64,000 nucleotides of DNA from Streptomyces inhibens. GTDB taxonomy: Bacteria; Actinomycetota; Actinomycetes; Streptomycetales; Streptomycetaceae. Numbering within the stretch: the first letter of the stretch is position 1; each line of letters starts with the position of its first letter. Positions 8,079 through 16,628 of the stretch are shown piece by piece. A model generated the notes under the pieces. It was not told where the DNA came from. It saw nothing but the letters and a program-made list of their open reading frames with translations, and ran no database searches. The position numbers and the translations under genes are program-made. The stretch is from positions 1 through 64,000 of the forward strand of contig NZ_QUAC01000185.1 of assembly GCF_003389455.1 (NCBI RefSeq), read 5' to 3'.

Positions 8079-9061
8079 TCCGCTATCTCAGCCGCCGGCT
8101 GATCGGCGTGATCGGCGTACTGGTCGCGATCGCCGCCGTCACCTTCACCATCTTCTACGTCCTGCCCTCCGACCCGGCCGCCGCGGCCTGCGGCAAGTCG
8201 TGCAGCGCCGAACGCCTGGAGGCGATCCGCGCGCACATGGGCCTCGACCAGCCGCTCTGGCAGCAGTTCTGGGACTTCCTCAGCGGCATCTTCACCGGCC
8301 GCACTCTGGGCAGCGGCCAGTACACGCTGCACTGCGGCTTCCCGTGCCTGGGCTACTCGTACGAGAACAGCGAGTCCGTCTGGGACCTGCTGATGGACCG
8401 GCTTCCGGTCTCCGCCTCGCTCGCGTGCGGCGCGGCGGTGCTGTGGCTGCTGCTCGGCCTGTCCGCCGGGGTCACCGCGGCCTTGCGCAAGGACACCCTC
8501 GTCGACCGGGTCCTGATGGTGGGCGCGGTCGGCGCCGCCTCGCTGCCGGTGTACTTCACCTCGATGATGCTGATCTACGGGCTGATCCGGGTCGCGGGGC
8601 TGCTCCCCTATCCGCAGTACGTGGCCTTCGGCACCGATCCTCTGCACTGGGCGAGCAATCTGCTGCTGCCGTGGCTGGCGCTCGCCATCCTGTACGCGGC
8701 CATGTACGCGCGCCAGAGCCGGAGCTCGATGATCGAGACGATGGCGGAGCCGTTCATCCGCACCGCCCGCGCCAAGGGCCTGCCGCGCCGCACGGTCGTC
8801 GTCAAGCACGGGCTGCGGGCCGGTATGACCCCGATCCTGACCCTCTTCGGCATGGACCTGGGCGGGCTGCTCGCGGGTGCCGTCATCACCGAGTCCATCT
8901 TCGGGCTGCCGGGCATCGGGCGGCTCTTCCACGGCGCGCTGTCGACCGGCGACCAGCCGGTCATCCTCGGCGTGACGCTGCTCGCCGCCACCTTCATCGT
9001 CGTCGCCAACCTGGCCGTCGACCTGCTGTACGCCGTCGTCGACCCGAGGGTGAGGTTTTGA
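8075..9061 (+). CDS. Peptide ABC transporter permease, DppB/OppB type
   Basis: A 328-residue permease with the classical OppB beginning (MIRYLSRRLIGVIGVL, then FYVLPSDPA) and about six membrane segments. The EAA loop is FIRTARAKGLPRRTVVVKHG and the C-terminus ends YAVVDPRVRF. A cysteine pair (ACGKSCS) and a CGFPC motif in the long periplasmic loop are unusual for this family and could form disulfides outside the cell. It overlaps the preceding gene by ATGA and the following ATPase gene by TGATG. Confidence 0.9.
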   Translation: MIRYLSRRLIGVIGVLVAIAAVTFTIFYVLPSDPAAAACGKSCSAERLEAIRAHMGLDQPLWQQFWDFLSGIFTGRTLGSGQYTLHCGFPCLGYSYENSESVWDLLMDRLPVSASLACGAAVLWLLLGLSAGVTAALRKDTLVDRVLMVGAVGAASLPVYFTSMMLIYGLIRVAGLLPYPQYVAFGTDPLHWASNLLLPWLALAILYAAMYARQSRSSMIETMAEPFIRTARAKGLPRRTVVVKHGLRAGMTPILTLFGMDLGGLLAGAVITESIFGLPGIGRLFHGALSTGDQPVILGVTLLAATFIVVANLAVDLLYAVVDPRVRF

Positions 9062-10065
9062 TGACTGATCCTCAGATTCTGCTCTCCGTACGGGACTTGA
9101 GTGTCACGTTCGCAACGAAGCGGGGGCCGGTGCGGGCGGTGGACTCGCTCAGCTTCGACGTCCACCGGGGCCACACCCTCGGCATCGTCGGCGAGTCGGG
9201 CTCCGGCAAGTCGGTGACCTCGATGGCCGTGCTCGGACTGCACACCGGCGCCGAGGTCACCGGTTCGATCAGCCTCGACGGGCAGGAGCTGGTGGGGATC
9301 CCGGAGCGGGAGTTCAACCGCCTGCGCGGCCGCCGGATGGCGATGATCTTCCAGGACCCGCTCTCCAGCCTGCACCCGTACTACACGGTCGGCGAGCAGA
9401 TCGCCGAACACCACCGGGTCCACTTCAACTCCCGCCGCTCGGTGGCCCGCAAACGGGCCGTGGAGATGCTCGCCGAGGTCGGTATCCCCGAGCCCGAGCG
9501 CCGCGCCGGAGAGTATCCGCACCATTTCTCCGGCGGCATGCGGCAGCGCGTGATGATCGCGATGGCGCTCGCCTGCGAGCCCGAGCTGCTCATCGCGGAC
9601 GAGCCGACCACCGCCCTCGACGTCACCGTCCAGGCCCAGATCCTGGAGCTGATCGCCCGGCTGCAGGAGGAGCGCGGGCTCGCCGTCGTCATGATCACCC
9701 ACGATCTGGGAGTGGTGGCTCGGGTCGCCCACGAGGTCCTGGTGATGTACGGCGGGCGCGCCGCCGAACAGGCCCCGGTGGACACCCTGTTCGCCTCCCC
9801 TGCCCACCCCTACACCAGGGGCCTGCTCGACTCGCTCCCTCGTCTCGACGACGCCGACGACGTACCGCTGCGGGCGATCCCCGGCAGCCCGCCGTCCCTG
9901 CTGACCCCCGCCCCCGGCTGCGCGTTCGCGCCCCGCTGTGCCCGGGCGGCCGGCGCCTCCCCGAGCGACCGGCTGCGCTGCGAGACCGAACGGCCCCTGC
10001 TCTCCGGACCGGCCGGCCATCCGGCCGCCTGCCACTTCCCCGCATACGAAGGCGTCGCCTCATGA
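9061..10065 (+). CDS. Peptide ABC transporter ATP-binding protein, DppD type
   Basis: A 334-residue ATPase with Walker A GESGSGKS, Q-loop MIFQDP, signature FSGGMRQR, Walker B LLIADEPTTALD and H-loop MITHDLG. The C-terminal oligopeptide/dipeptide extension contains the cysteine-rich CAFAPRCARA segment and ACHFP, which typify DppD/OppD. It pairs with the following ATPase to drive the two permeases and overlaps its neighbours at both ends, so all five genes form one operon. Confidence 0.93.
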   Translation: MTDPQILLSVRDLSVTFATKRGPVRAVDSLSFDVHRGHTLGIVGESGSGKSVTSMAVLGLHTGAEVTGSISLDGQELVGIPEREFNRLRGRRMAMIFQDPLSSLHPYYTVGEQIAEHHRVHFNSRRSVARKRAVEMLAEVGIPEPERRAGEYPHHFSGGMRQRVMIAMALACEPELLIADEPTTALDVTVQAQILELIARLQEERGLAVVMITHDLGVVARVAHEVLVMYGGRAAEQAPVDTLFASPAHPYTRGLLDSLPRLDDADDVPLRAIPGSPPSLLTPAPGCAFAPRCARAAGASPSDRLRCETERPLLSGPAGHPAACHFPAYEGVAS

Positions 10066-11042
10066 CCAGTACAGCTCAGCCACTCCTCAGCGTGCGGGAG
10101 GTGACGATGGCCTTCCCGGGAAGGCGTCGCGGTACGGCTCCGGTGCGGGCCGTGGACGGCATCAGCTTCGATGTGGCGCCCGGGGAGACGCTGGGCCTGG
10201 TCGGGGAGTCCGGCTGCGGCAAGTCCACCACCGGCCGCATGATCATACGGCTCCTCGAACCCACCACCGGCTCGATCACCTTCGACGGCCGCGACATCAG
10301 CCATCTCTCCCAGCGTGAGCTCAAACCCCTGCGGCGTGAGCTCCAGATGGTCTTCCAGGACCCGCACTCCTCCCTCAACCCCCGCCAGACCGTGGCCAGG
10401 ATCATCTCCGATCCCCTTCTGGTGCAGGGGAGTTCGGCGGCGGATGCGCGCAAGCGCGCGGCCGAGCTGATGGACCTGGTCGGACTCATCCCCGAGCACA
10501 TCGACCGCTATCCGCACGAGTTCTCCGGCGGCCAGGCCCAGCGCATCGGCATCGCCCGCTCGCTCGCCACCAACCCCCGGCTGGTCGTCGCCGATGAACC
10601 CGTCTCCGCCCTCGATGTCTCCGTACAGGCCCAGATCGTCAACCTCATGGAGCATCTCCAGCAGGAGCTGGGGCTCGCCTACCTCTTCATCGCCCACGAC
10701 CTCTCGGTGGTGAAGCGGGTCTGCGAGCGCGTGGCCGTCATGTACCTCGGCCGGATCGTCGAAATCGGCGACAAGGAACGGGTGTACACCTCCCCCGCCC
10801 ACCCCTACACCCGCGCACTGCTCTCCGCCGTGCCCCTGCCCGACCCCGCAGCCGAACGGGCCCGCGAGCGCATCACGCTCCTCGGCGACCCGCCCAGCCC
10901 GGCGGCACCCCCGCCCGGCTGCACCTTCCACCCGCGCTGCCCCAAAGCCCGCGCCGTCTGCCGGACCGAGGCACCGCTGCTGCGGATCGCGACAGCGGGA
11001 GAGCGGCGGGAGGTCGCCTGCCACTTCCCCGAGGCGGCCTGA
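10062..11042 (+). CDS. Peptide ABC transporter ATP-binding protein, DppF type
   Basis: A 326-residue ATPase with Walker A GESGCGKS, MVFQDPHSSLNPR, signature FSGGQAQR, Walker B LVVADEPVSALD and FIAHDLSVVK. The C-terminal oligopeptide extension (GCTFHPRCPKA, ACHFPEA) is present. It is the last gene of the transporter operon, overlaps the DppD-type gene by ATGA and is followed at once by a strong hairpin terminator. Confidence 0.93.
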   Translation: MTSTAQPLLSVREVTMAFPGRRRGTAPVRAVDGISFDVAPGETLGLVGESGCGKSTTGRMIIRLLEPTTGSITFDGRDISHLSQRELKPLRRELQMVFQDPHSSLNPRQTVARIISDPLLVQGSSAADARKRAAELMDLVGLIPEHIDRYPHEFSGGQAQRIGIARSLATNPRLVVADEPVSALDVSVQAQIVNLMEHLQQELGLAYLFIAHDLSVVKRVCERVAVMYLGRIVEIGDKERVYTSPAHPYTRALLSAVPLPDPAAERARERITLLGDPPSPAAPPPGCTFHPRCPKARAVCRTEAPLLRIATAGERREVACHFPEAA

Positions 11043-11047
11043 AAGCG

Positions 11048-11087
11048 GTTGTGCCCCGGATCCACACAAGGGAATCCGGGGCACAAC
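11048..11087. terminator. Bidirectional hairpin terminator
   Basis: A perfect 14-bp stem (GTTGTGCCCCGGAT with ATCCGGGGCACAAC) encloses a 12-base loop. It lies between the convergent transporter operon and metalloprotease gene, a few bases from each stop, and can serve both strands. Confidence 0.85.
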
Positions 11088-11100
11088 TTCCGTTCTTTCG

Positions 11101-12294
11101 CTACGACTTGGTGACGCGTACCGTCTCTCCGTAGCCGTCGGCGCTCAGCACGTCGATCCGTACACCGGCCGCGGAGTCGGTGAAGGACTCACCGGCCCAG
11201 TACGGGGCATCGTCCAGCGGGCGGCACCCGCTTGCCGGAGTGGCGCCGGGTTTGGCGTCCATGACCTGGATCGGTCCGTAGCCGGTCCGCACGGACGTAT
11301 CGACCTTGTAGACCAGCGCGCCGGTCGAACAGGCCGCGGTGTCCGCCTGGACCGACCGGCGGGATTCGACGACGTATGCGGTCGTCGGTCCGGTAGGCAC
11401 CACGGCTATTTTGGTGCCACTGCCGTACTCGACCGCGGTGAGATACACCGTGCTGCTGCCCGCCGAGGCTTGGCAGTGGACCTGGCTGTCATCGGTCCAG
11501 CCGAGCTTCCACGACTCCCAGCCGAAATACTGCGGCGCCTTCCCGCCGACCAGACCCATCACATCCCAGCCTCCGACGAACCGGTGGCCATCGCTGCCCG
11601 TGTCAAAGGCGTAGAGGTCCGGCAGTCCGAAGGTGTGGGCGGTCTCATGGCCGACCAGTTTCGGACCCCAGTGCCACATGTCCTGGCCGAAGGTCACCGC
11701 CCACTTGATCCTGGTGCCGTCGGCGACGACACCCGCCGTGCCCGGGTCGTACACGTACGTGGGGGTGAAGGAGATCGCCGGCGCGTTCCTCGTCGCGACG
11801 ACGTACACCATGTCGTACTGCGAGAAGTCCACCTGCGGATCGGCGGCCGTCACGGCATCCCTGAGGTATGCCTCGTGTGCCTCGTGGCCGAGACCGCGTG
11901 CGAAGCCGTAGTCGGTGGAGTTGTGCGGCATCCGTACCCAGCGCTGCTGCTGGGTGATGGCGAGCCACGCCTTGCCGTGCGAGGCGTTCCACACCCAGTC
12001 CGCGCCGGGCGTGAGCTGCGCGGCGTCGTCGGCCGGGGACTCGGTGGCCGGCGCGTCCGGGAAGTCCACAAAGATCATGCCGACCTTGATGGTGCCGGCG
12101 GGGCGCTGGAAGACGGAGTAGTCGGTGTCGTGGCCTTCGTCCGTCCAACCGGTGGTGCCGCGCAGGGCGCAGGATGATGGGTCGGCTGCGGCCGCCTTGG
12201 CGGACGGCGTGCCGAGGAGCAGCAGGAGCATGGCGGCGAGCAGTGCAGGCAGGAGCACCTTGTGCGCCGGCGTCAGGGGGTGGGGCAGTCTCAC
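11101..12294 (-). CDS. Secreted M6-type zinc metalloprotease
   Basis: A 397-residue protein with a signal peptide (hydrophobic run about residues 12-33, likely cleavage near Ala35). The zinc motif HETAHTFGLPD at residues 216-226 has two His, Glu217 and a possible third ligand further on; VMG at the following turn fits a Met-turn. This pattern matches M6/immune-inhibitor-A-like peptidases. The enzyme should act outside the cell on proteins. GTG 12294 has GAGAGG upstream. The gene is convergent with the peptide importer across a shared terminator, and its promoter region holds the fourth copy of the operator found at the hydroxyproline genes. This links secretion, uptake and catabolism. Whether it cuts collagen-like substrates is not shown by sequence. 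Confidence 0.85.
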   Translation of the reverse strand: MRLPHPLTPAHKVLLPALLAAMLLLLLGTPSAKAAAADPSSCALRGTTGWTDEGHDTDYSVFQRPAGTIKVGMIFVDFPDAPATESPADDAAQLTPGADWVWNASHGKAWLAITQQQRWVRMPHNSTDYGFARGLGHEAHEAYLRDAVTAADPQVDFSQYDMVYVVATRNAPAISFTPTYVYDPGTAGVVADGTRIKWAVTFGQDMWHWGPKLVGHETAHTFGLPDLYAFDTGSDGHRFVGGWDVMGLVGGKAPQYFGWESWKLGWTDDSQVHCQASAGSSTVYLTAVEYGSGTKIAVVPTGPTTAYVVESRRSVQADTAACSTGALVYKVDTSVRTGYGPIQVMDAKPGATPASGCRPLDDAPYWAGESFTDSAAGVRIDVLSADGYGETVRVTKS

Positions 12295-12320
12295 CGGATC
12301 ACTACCTCTCGGTGTATGGC

Positions 12321-12343
12321 GTGTGACATTTCACATAAGACTG
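12321..12343. promoter_or_regulatory. Copy 4 of the shared operator, between protease and LysR genes
   Basis: On the minus strand it begins CAGTCTTATGTGAAATGTC and matches CAGT-N3-AT-N-T-N-A-N-AT. The core TGTGAAAT is the same as in copy 2. It lies 27 bp upstream of the protease GTG and 52 bp upstream of the LysR ATG, so it could control both. Confidence 0.6.
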
Positions 12344-12394
12344 CGGATGCACGGCCCTGTCCGAAAGCTGTCGTAGCTCCATAACATCCACGCC

Positions 12395-13369
12395 ATGGAT
12401 CTGGAGGTACGGCATCTGCGGGTGGTCTGCGCGATCGCCGAGGCGGGCAGCCTCACTCGTGCCGCCGCCGCCCTGTGCATGACCCAGCCGGGAATCAGCG
12501 CCCAACTGCGCCGCATTGAAGCCATGCTGGGTGGAGCGCTGTTCGACCGGAGGCAGGCCGGCGCCGTCCCCACGCCCTTCGGCGAGCTGGTACTGAGCCG
12601 GGCCCACGCCATCCTGCCGGGCATCGACGGCCTCCTCGCCGACACCGCCCGGGCCGCCCTCCGAACGACAGCCCCTGACCGGGTCCGCATCGGGTCGGTC
12701 GGCGCCCCCTTGCTCGGCCATCTCCTCCTGGCCGTAAAGGAATTGCTGCCGCACTCCGAGGTGACCTCACGCTGTCACTATTCTCCCGCCACTCTGCTCG
12801 ACGACCTTGCGGCGGGCCGCCTGGAAGCGACGGTGCTCGGCGACCATCCCGCCCAGGAGCTACCGCCGCGTGAGGGCGTGGCGCTCAACCCGATCGTCAC
12901 CGAGCCCGTCTTCGCCCTCCTGCCGACGGCCCACCCGCTGGCGGCGCAGGAGGAGGTCTCTCTGGCCCAACTCATGGACGAGGACTGGGCAGTTCCCCGC
13001 CCCGACAGCGACCGCACTCGCGAATACTGGTCGTCCGTCTGCGCTCAGGTGGATCGCCGCCCGTTCACCCCGTACGAGGCCGAGGGGCGGCAGTTGATCG
13101 AGATCATACGGGCCGGTCTGGCCGTCAGCCTCTGCCAGGCCACCTTCATCGAGGTACCGGGCGTCGCTGTCCGTCCCCTGGCCGGAAATCCTCTGTGGTA
13201 CCGGCATGTTCTGGCCTGGCACCGCGACGGCCCGCTCGCCGCACACGGTGCCGCAATCCACCGCAGAGTCGCCGACGGCTATCTGGAGACGTGCGCCGCC
13301 AGCCCTGTGTACGCACGCTGGCGGGAACGGCATCCGCATGCGGCCAGGTTGGCGGAGGCCAGAGGCTGA
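12395..13369 (+). CDS. LysR-family transcriptional regulator
   Basis: A 324-residue regulator. The N-terminal winged helix-turn-helix (MDLEVRHLRVVCAIAEAGSL, then TQPGISAQLRRIE) is followed by the effector-binding periplasmic-protein-like domain. It diverges from the metalloprotease gene across a 100-bp region that contains operator copy 4. LysR regulators commonly bind their own divergent promoter, so this protein is the obvious candidate for control of the protease and perhaps the whole hydroxyproline regulon. No GntR or IclR gene is seen near the cluster. The effector is not known. Confidence 0.9.
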   Translation: MDLEVRHLRVVCAIAEAGSLTRAAAALCMTQPGISAQLRRIEAMLGGALFDRRQAGAVPTPFGELVLSRAHAILPGIDGLLADTARAALRTTAPDRVRIGSVGAPLLGHLLLAVKELLPHSEVTSRCHYSPATLLDDLAAGRLEATVLGDHPAQELPPREGVALNPIVTEPVFALLPTAHPLAAQEEVSLAQLMDEDWAVPRPDSDRTREYWSSVCAQVDRRPFTPYEAEGRQLIEIIRAGLAVSLCQATFIEVPGVAVRPLAGNPLWYRHVLAWHRDGPLAAHGAAIHRRVADGYLETCAASPVYARWRERHPHAARLAEARG

Positions 13370-13402
13370 GCGGTGACGGTGCCGGGGTAGGGGAATCCGC
13401 CC

Positions 13403-14626
13403 TCATGGCGTGTGGCCGCGGCTCTCAACAGCTTCAGCTTGTTGATCGCCCGCTCGGCAGTGTTGCGCGGCGGCAGCTGCGCCGACGTGTTCGCCGACTT
13501 CTTCGTCGAGCCGGTCGACGAGGAGCATCGCCACATCGTCGGCAAGGTAGCCCTGGGTGTGTCGGATCAACCCCTGGTGCAGCTGTTCCAGGAACTCCTG
13601 CGGGGTGCGGGCGTGCACCGCTTCCATGGCCTCGGGAAGGGCGAAGAAGGCGTTGTCACGATCGCGGGCTTCGATCACTCCGTCGGTATGCAGCAGCAGA
13701 CGGTCTCCGGGGGCGAACGGATAGCTCTCCGCCGTGCCGGGAGAACCGATGATGAAGTCCTCCAGGCCGAGGGGCGGCAGCAGGGAGGTGGGCATCAGCG
13801 GCTGAACCTTGCCCTGGCGCAGCACCAGCGGAGGCGGATGGCCACGGTTGACCACCTCGACCACGGGTCGGTCCGGCACCTGCACCACGATCGCGGTGAC
13901 GAAACCCTCCAACCGGGTTTCCTGGTCGACCGCACCGGGCACGGCGCACTCCCGTCGCAGTGCAGCCACGCAGTGGTTCATCACCTCCCCCAGCTCATCC
14001 TCGTAGTGCACGGCCTCCCGGAACGCGCCCAGCACAGCCGCGGCCGAGCGCACAGCGGGCAGCCCCTTGCCCCGGACGTCCCCCACGATCATCCGGACCC
14101 CGTAGCGGGTCTGGACGGCCTCGTACAGATCGCCGCCGATCTGCGCCCCCCTCTCGGCCGCGAGGTACAAGCTCGCCGCCCGCACCGGTCCCAGCCGGGC
14201 GGGCACAGGTCTCAGCAGGACCTCTTGTGCCGCCGCAGCGATCCGGCGGACCTGGTTGAGCTCGCCCTCCCTGCGCGTACGCACGGCGCTACTCGTCGTG
14301 ACACTGGCCAAGGACACCAGGAAGAGAGCCAGCAGGTTGGTGTAGACCTGCTGGCCGCCCCACGCATGGTTGTAGGTGGCGGTGGTCACGCTGACCGCCA
14401 GAGCGACAGCCGCTGCCGAGAGGGTGCCTTTGGGGCCCATCGTCACCGCGGCAAGCGCCGGCGTCGCGGTGAGGAGCGGGCCGGTATACAGGAAGTGTGC
14501 AGGTGAGAGCTCGATACCCACCACGAGCAGGGCGATCGCGAACGGCACACACTGCCCGAGCGTGAACAGACCCCGGCTATAGACGCCTGTTCCTGGTCGA
14601 GGAGGTGAGCGGAAGAGCGACCGCAT
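13403..14626 (-). CDS. Membrane PP2C-type (SpoIIE family) serine phosphatase
   Basis: A 407-residue protein. About four N-terminal membrane segments (residues about 20-110) precede a linker and a PP2C/SpoIIE domain with IGGDLYEAVQT, MIVGDVRGKG, VNRGHPPPLVL and LLLHTDGVIEARD, which carry the metal-binding aspartates. Such proteins dephosphorylate anti-sigma-factor antagonists in Streptomyces. The ATG at 14626 was preferred over the one at 14662 because the membrane region follows directly; the ribosome binding site is weak. It converges with the LysR gene, 33 bp between stops. The partner anti-sigma system is not in view. Confidence 0.85.
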   Translation of the reverse strand: MRSLFRSPPRPGTGVYSRGLFTLGQCVPFAIALLVVGIELSPAHFLYTGPLLTATPALAAVTMGPKGTLSAAAVALAVSVTTATYNHAWGGQQVYTNLLALFLVSLASVTTSSAVRTRREGELNQVRRIAAAAQEVLLRPVPARLGPVRAASLYLAAERGAQIGGDLYEAVQTRYGVRMIVGDVRGKGLPAVRSAAAVLGAFREAVHYEDELGEVMNHCVAALRRECAVPGAVDQETRLEGFVTAIVVQVPDRPVVEVVNRGHPPPLVLRQGKVQPLMPTSLLPPLGLEDFIIGSPGTAESYPFAPGDRLLLHTDGVIEARDRDNAFFALPEAMEAVHARTPQEFLEQLHQGLIRHTQGYLADDVAMLLVDRLDEEVGEHVGAAAAAQHCRAGDQQAEAVESRGHTP

Positions 14627-14754
14627 GGGTACAGCCTGCCTCGTTGAAGCGCACTGTTCCACTCATCGCTCGTCCTGGCCTCCCACGCCTGCGGTGACCC
14701 CTGACCGGGACCGGGCATCAGGCGGCGCAACCAACGGCGAGGCACAGGGTGCCG

Positions 14755-15186
14755 TCAGGTGGCGTGCCATCCGGACCAGCGGGTCACCGCGATTTCCACC
14801 ACGGGCCCTTCCGGCGGGCGGTCGGCGTACTGCTGCCGGTACTTCCGCGTCAGCAGGCTTACATAGCGCGCGGACGCCGCCGACCCCTCGGCCGGTGGCA
14901 GCACGGCGGCCGTGCCGTCCGCGCGCGCCCACCACAGGCGGTCCCAGTCCTCGTCGTAGCCGTCGGCCAGGAGGCAGACCTCGGGGTGGGCTCGGATGTT
15001 GGCCAGCCGCTTCAGCCGGGCCGACCGCTTCGGCTTGTGGTCCACGGCGAAGACCACGGTGTCACCGGTGAGCGCGAAGACCGCGGGGACCAGGTGCGGG
15101 CGGCCGGCGGCGTCGATGGTCGCGAGGCGAGCGATCCGGGCCCGGGTGAAGCACTCCCGGGCCCGGCCGCTCGTCATCCTCGGCAC
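14755..15186 (-). CDS. PPOX/F420-dependent family protein (pyridoxamine 5'-phosphate oxidase-like fold)
   Basis: About 143 residues with a split beta-barrel pattern: ARIARLATIDAAGRPHLVPAVFA, VFAVDHKPKRSARLKRLANI and the ending VVEIAVTRWSGWHAT. This is characteristic of actinobacterial PPOX-class proteins that bind F420 or flavin. The start is uncertain: GTG 15186 was chosen, while ATG 15177 and ATG 15225 are alternatives, the last overlapping the upstream gene. It follows an F420-type LLM oxidoreductase gene by about 17 bp, so the two are likely co-transcribed. The substrate is unknown. Confidence 0.8.
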   Translation of the reverse strand: MPRMTSGRARECFTRARIARLATIDAAGRPHLVPAVFALTGDTVVFAVDHKPKRSARLKRLANIRAHPEVCLLADGYDEDWDRLWWARADGTAAVLPPAEGSAASARYVSLLTRKYRQQYADRPPEGPVVEIAVTRWSGWHAT

Positions 15187-15202
15187 GGTGGCACCCGACG
15201 GC

Positions 15203-16027
15203 TCACCGGAAGCGTTCCGCGGCATCGGCGAACCGGTCCAGATACGACAGCGTCTCGGCCTCCGGCTTCGTCGGCAGGTAGAACAGCAGCCGCTCCACAT
15301 CGAGCCGGGTGTACTGCTCGATGATCTCGGGCTTGTTCGCCACCCCGTAGACGGTCACCGGCACGTCCCGGCCCGCGATGCTCCGCAGCCGGTCGATCTG
15401 CGGCCCCAGCTGTTCGGGCGGCAGGCTGATGGCCAGCCAGGCGTCGCCGAGATCGGCCACCCGGTGGAAGGCCGCCTCGCCGCCGCCCACGAAGAGGGGC
15501 GGGTGGGGGCGCTGGACCGGCTTCGGCCAGCAGTAGACGGGGTCGAAGTCGACGAACTCCCCGTGGAACTCGGCCTTGTCCTTCGTCCACAACTCGCGCA
15601 TGGCCCGCAGCCGCTCGTCCACGAGACGGCCCCGGGTGCGCGGATCGGTGCCGTGGTTCTCCATCTCCTCCCTGTTCCAGCCGATACCGACCCCGAAGAC
15701 GGCCCGTCCGCCGGAGACAAGGTCCAGGGAGGCCACCTCCTTGGCCGTGAGGATCGGGTCCCGCTGTGCCACCAGAGCGATGCCGGTGCCCAGCAGGATC
15801 CGTTCGGTCACCGCGGCGGCCGCGCTGAGCGCGACGAACGGGTCGAGGGTGCGGTAGTAGATCTCCGGCAGCTCGCCGCCACCCGGGTACGGCGAGCGGC
15901 GGTCCACCGGAATGTGGGTGTGCTCGGCGATGAACAAGGAGTCGAGCCCTCGCTCCTCGATGGCGCGCCCGAGCGCGGTGGGCGCGATGCCCTGGTCGGT
16001 GATGAAGGTTGCTACACCGAACTTCAC
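15203..16027 (-). CDS. LLM-class F420-dependent oxidoreductase
   Basis: A 274-residue luciferase-like TIM-barrel protein. It shows the typical opening VKFGVATFITDQGI, the segment GRAIEERGLDSLFIAEHTHIP, and the F420-binding-type segment TGIALVAQRDPILTAKEVASLD followed by GVGIGWNREEMENHG. GTG 16027 is preceded by GAGGGAG at good spacing; the open frame extends upstream without similarity. It forms a two-gene unit with the PPOX-fold gene, both expected to use F420. The reaction is unknown. The gene diverges from the nicotinate cluster over a 600-bp spacer. Confidence 0.85.
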   Translation of the reverse strand: MKFGVATFITDQGIAPTALGRAIEERGLDSLFIAEHTHIPVDRRSPYPGGGELPEIYYRTLDPFVALSAAAAVTERILLGTGIALVAQRDPILTAKEVASLDLVSGGRAVFGVGIGWNREEMENHGTDPRTRGRLVDERLRAMRELWTKDKAEFHGEFVDFDPVYCWPKPVQRPHPPLFVGGGEAAFHRVADLGDAWLAISLPPEQLGPQIDRLRSIAGRDVPVTVYGVANKPEIIEQYTRLDVERLLFYLPTKPEAETLSYLDRFADAAERFR

Positions 16028-16364
16028 AGCGGCTCCCTCGGCTTCCAGGCTCTCGGGTTCGTGGGCTTTGCGGGGTTCGTGAGTTCGTGAGTCCGCGGCC
16101 AAAGGCCAGGTACCCCGATCGGCCCCGGCGCAACAATCCGTGCGGCCGACCGGGCGACCACCGAGCAGGGCGTACGGGGCGGAGGTGCCCGGGGCGATGC
16201 CACGGCGGGCTGTCCCGGCAGGACCGCGCGTGACGGGAGCGGCACTCGGCGCATACGTCAAGAGCACCATAAACAGTCGCGAAACCACTCACCGGGGCGT
16301 AACGCGCGCCCGAGATGCGGTCAAGGAACCGAAGCCCAGGTCAGTCCCGGGGCGCGGGATTTCC

Positions 16365-16379
16365 CTGATGAGCCATCAG
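16365..16379. promoter_or_regulatory. Palindrome in the 600-bp spacer before nicX (candidate NicR-type operator)
   Basis: CTGATG-AGC-CATCAG is a perfect 6-bp inverted repeat with a 3-base centre, 250 bp upstream of nicX. The spacer 16028-16628 is otherwise without a convincing gene, and its composition drops around 16420-16460. The MarR-type regulator encoded in the cluster could bind here. A second copy was not found in front of the MarR gene, so this is only a candidate. Confidence 0.3.
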
Positions 16380-16628
16380 AAAAGTTCGGCGTCGACTCGG
16401 CGCACGACCCCTTGCCAAGCCAGATCGTACGTGTTCGGATTATCTCCATCGGGCGGCCCCCCACCGTCACGAATCCGCTGCTCAACCCCTGTACGGCGGG
16501 GCGAGTCCGCCCTGCCCCCCGCTCCCCCATTCCCTTCGATCGACGCGTCCTGAGCGTGGCCGCCGCATGCCCGCGGCCGGCGCGAAGGCCGTGCTCGGTA
16601 CCCGTAAGCGAGCCCTGGGAGGAACCCC

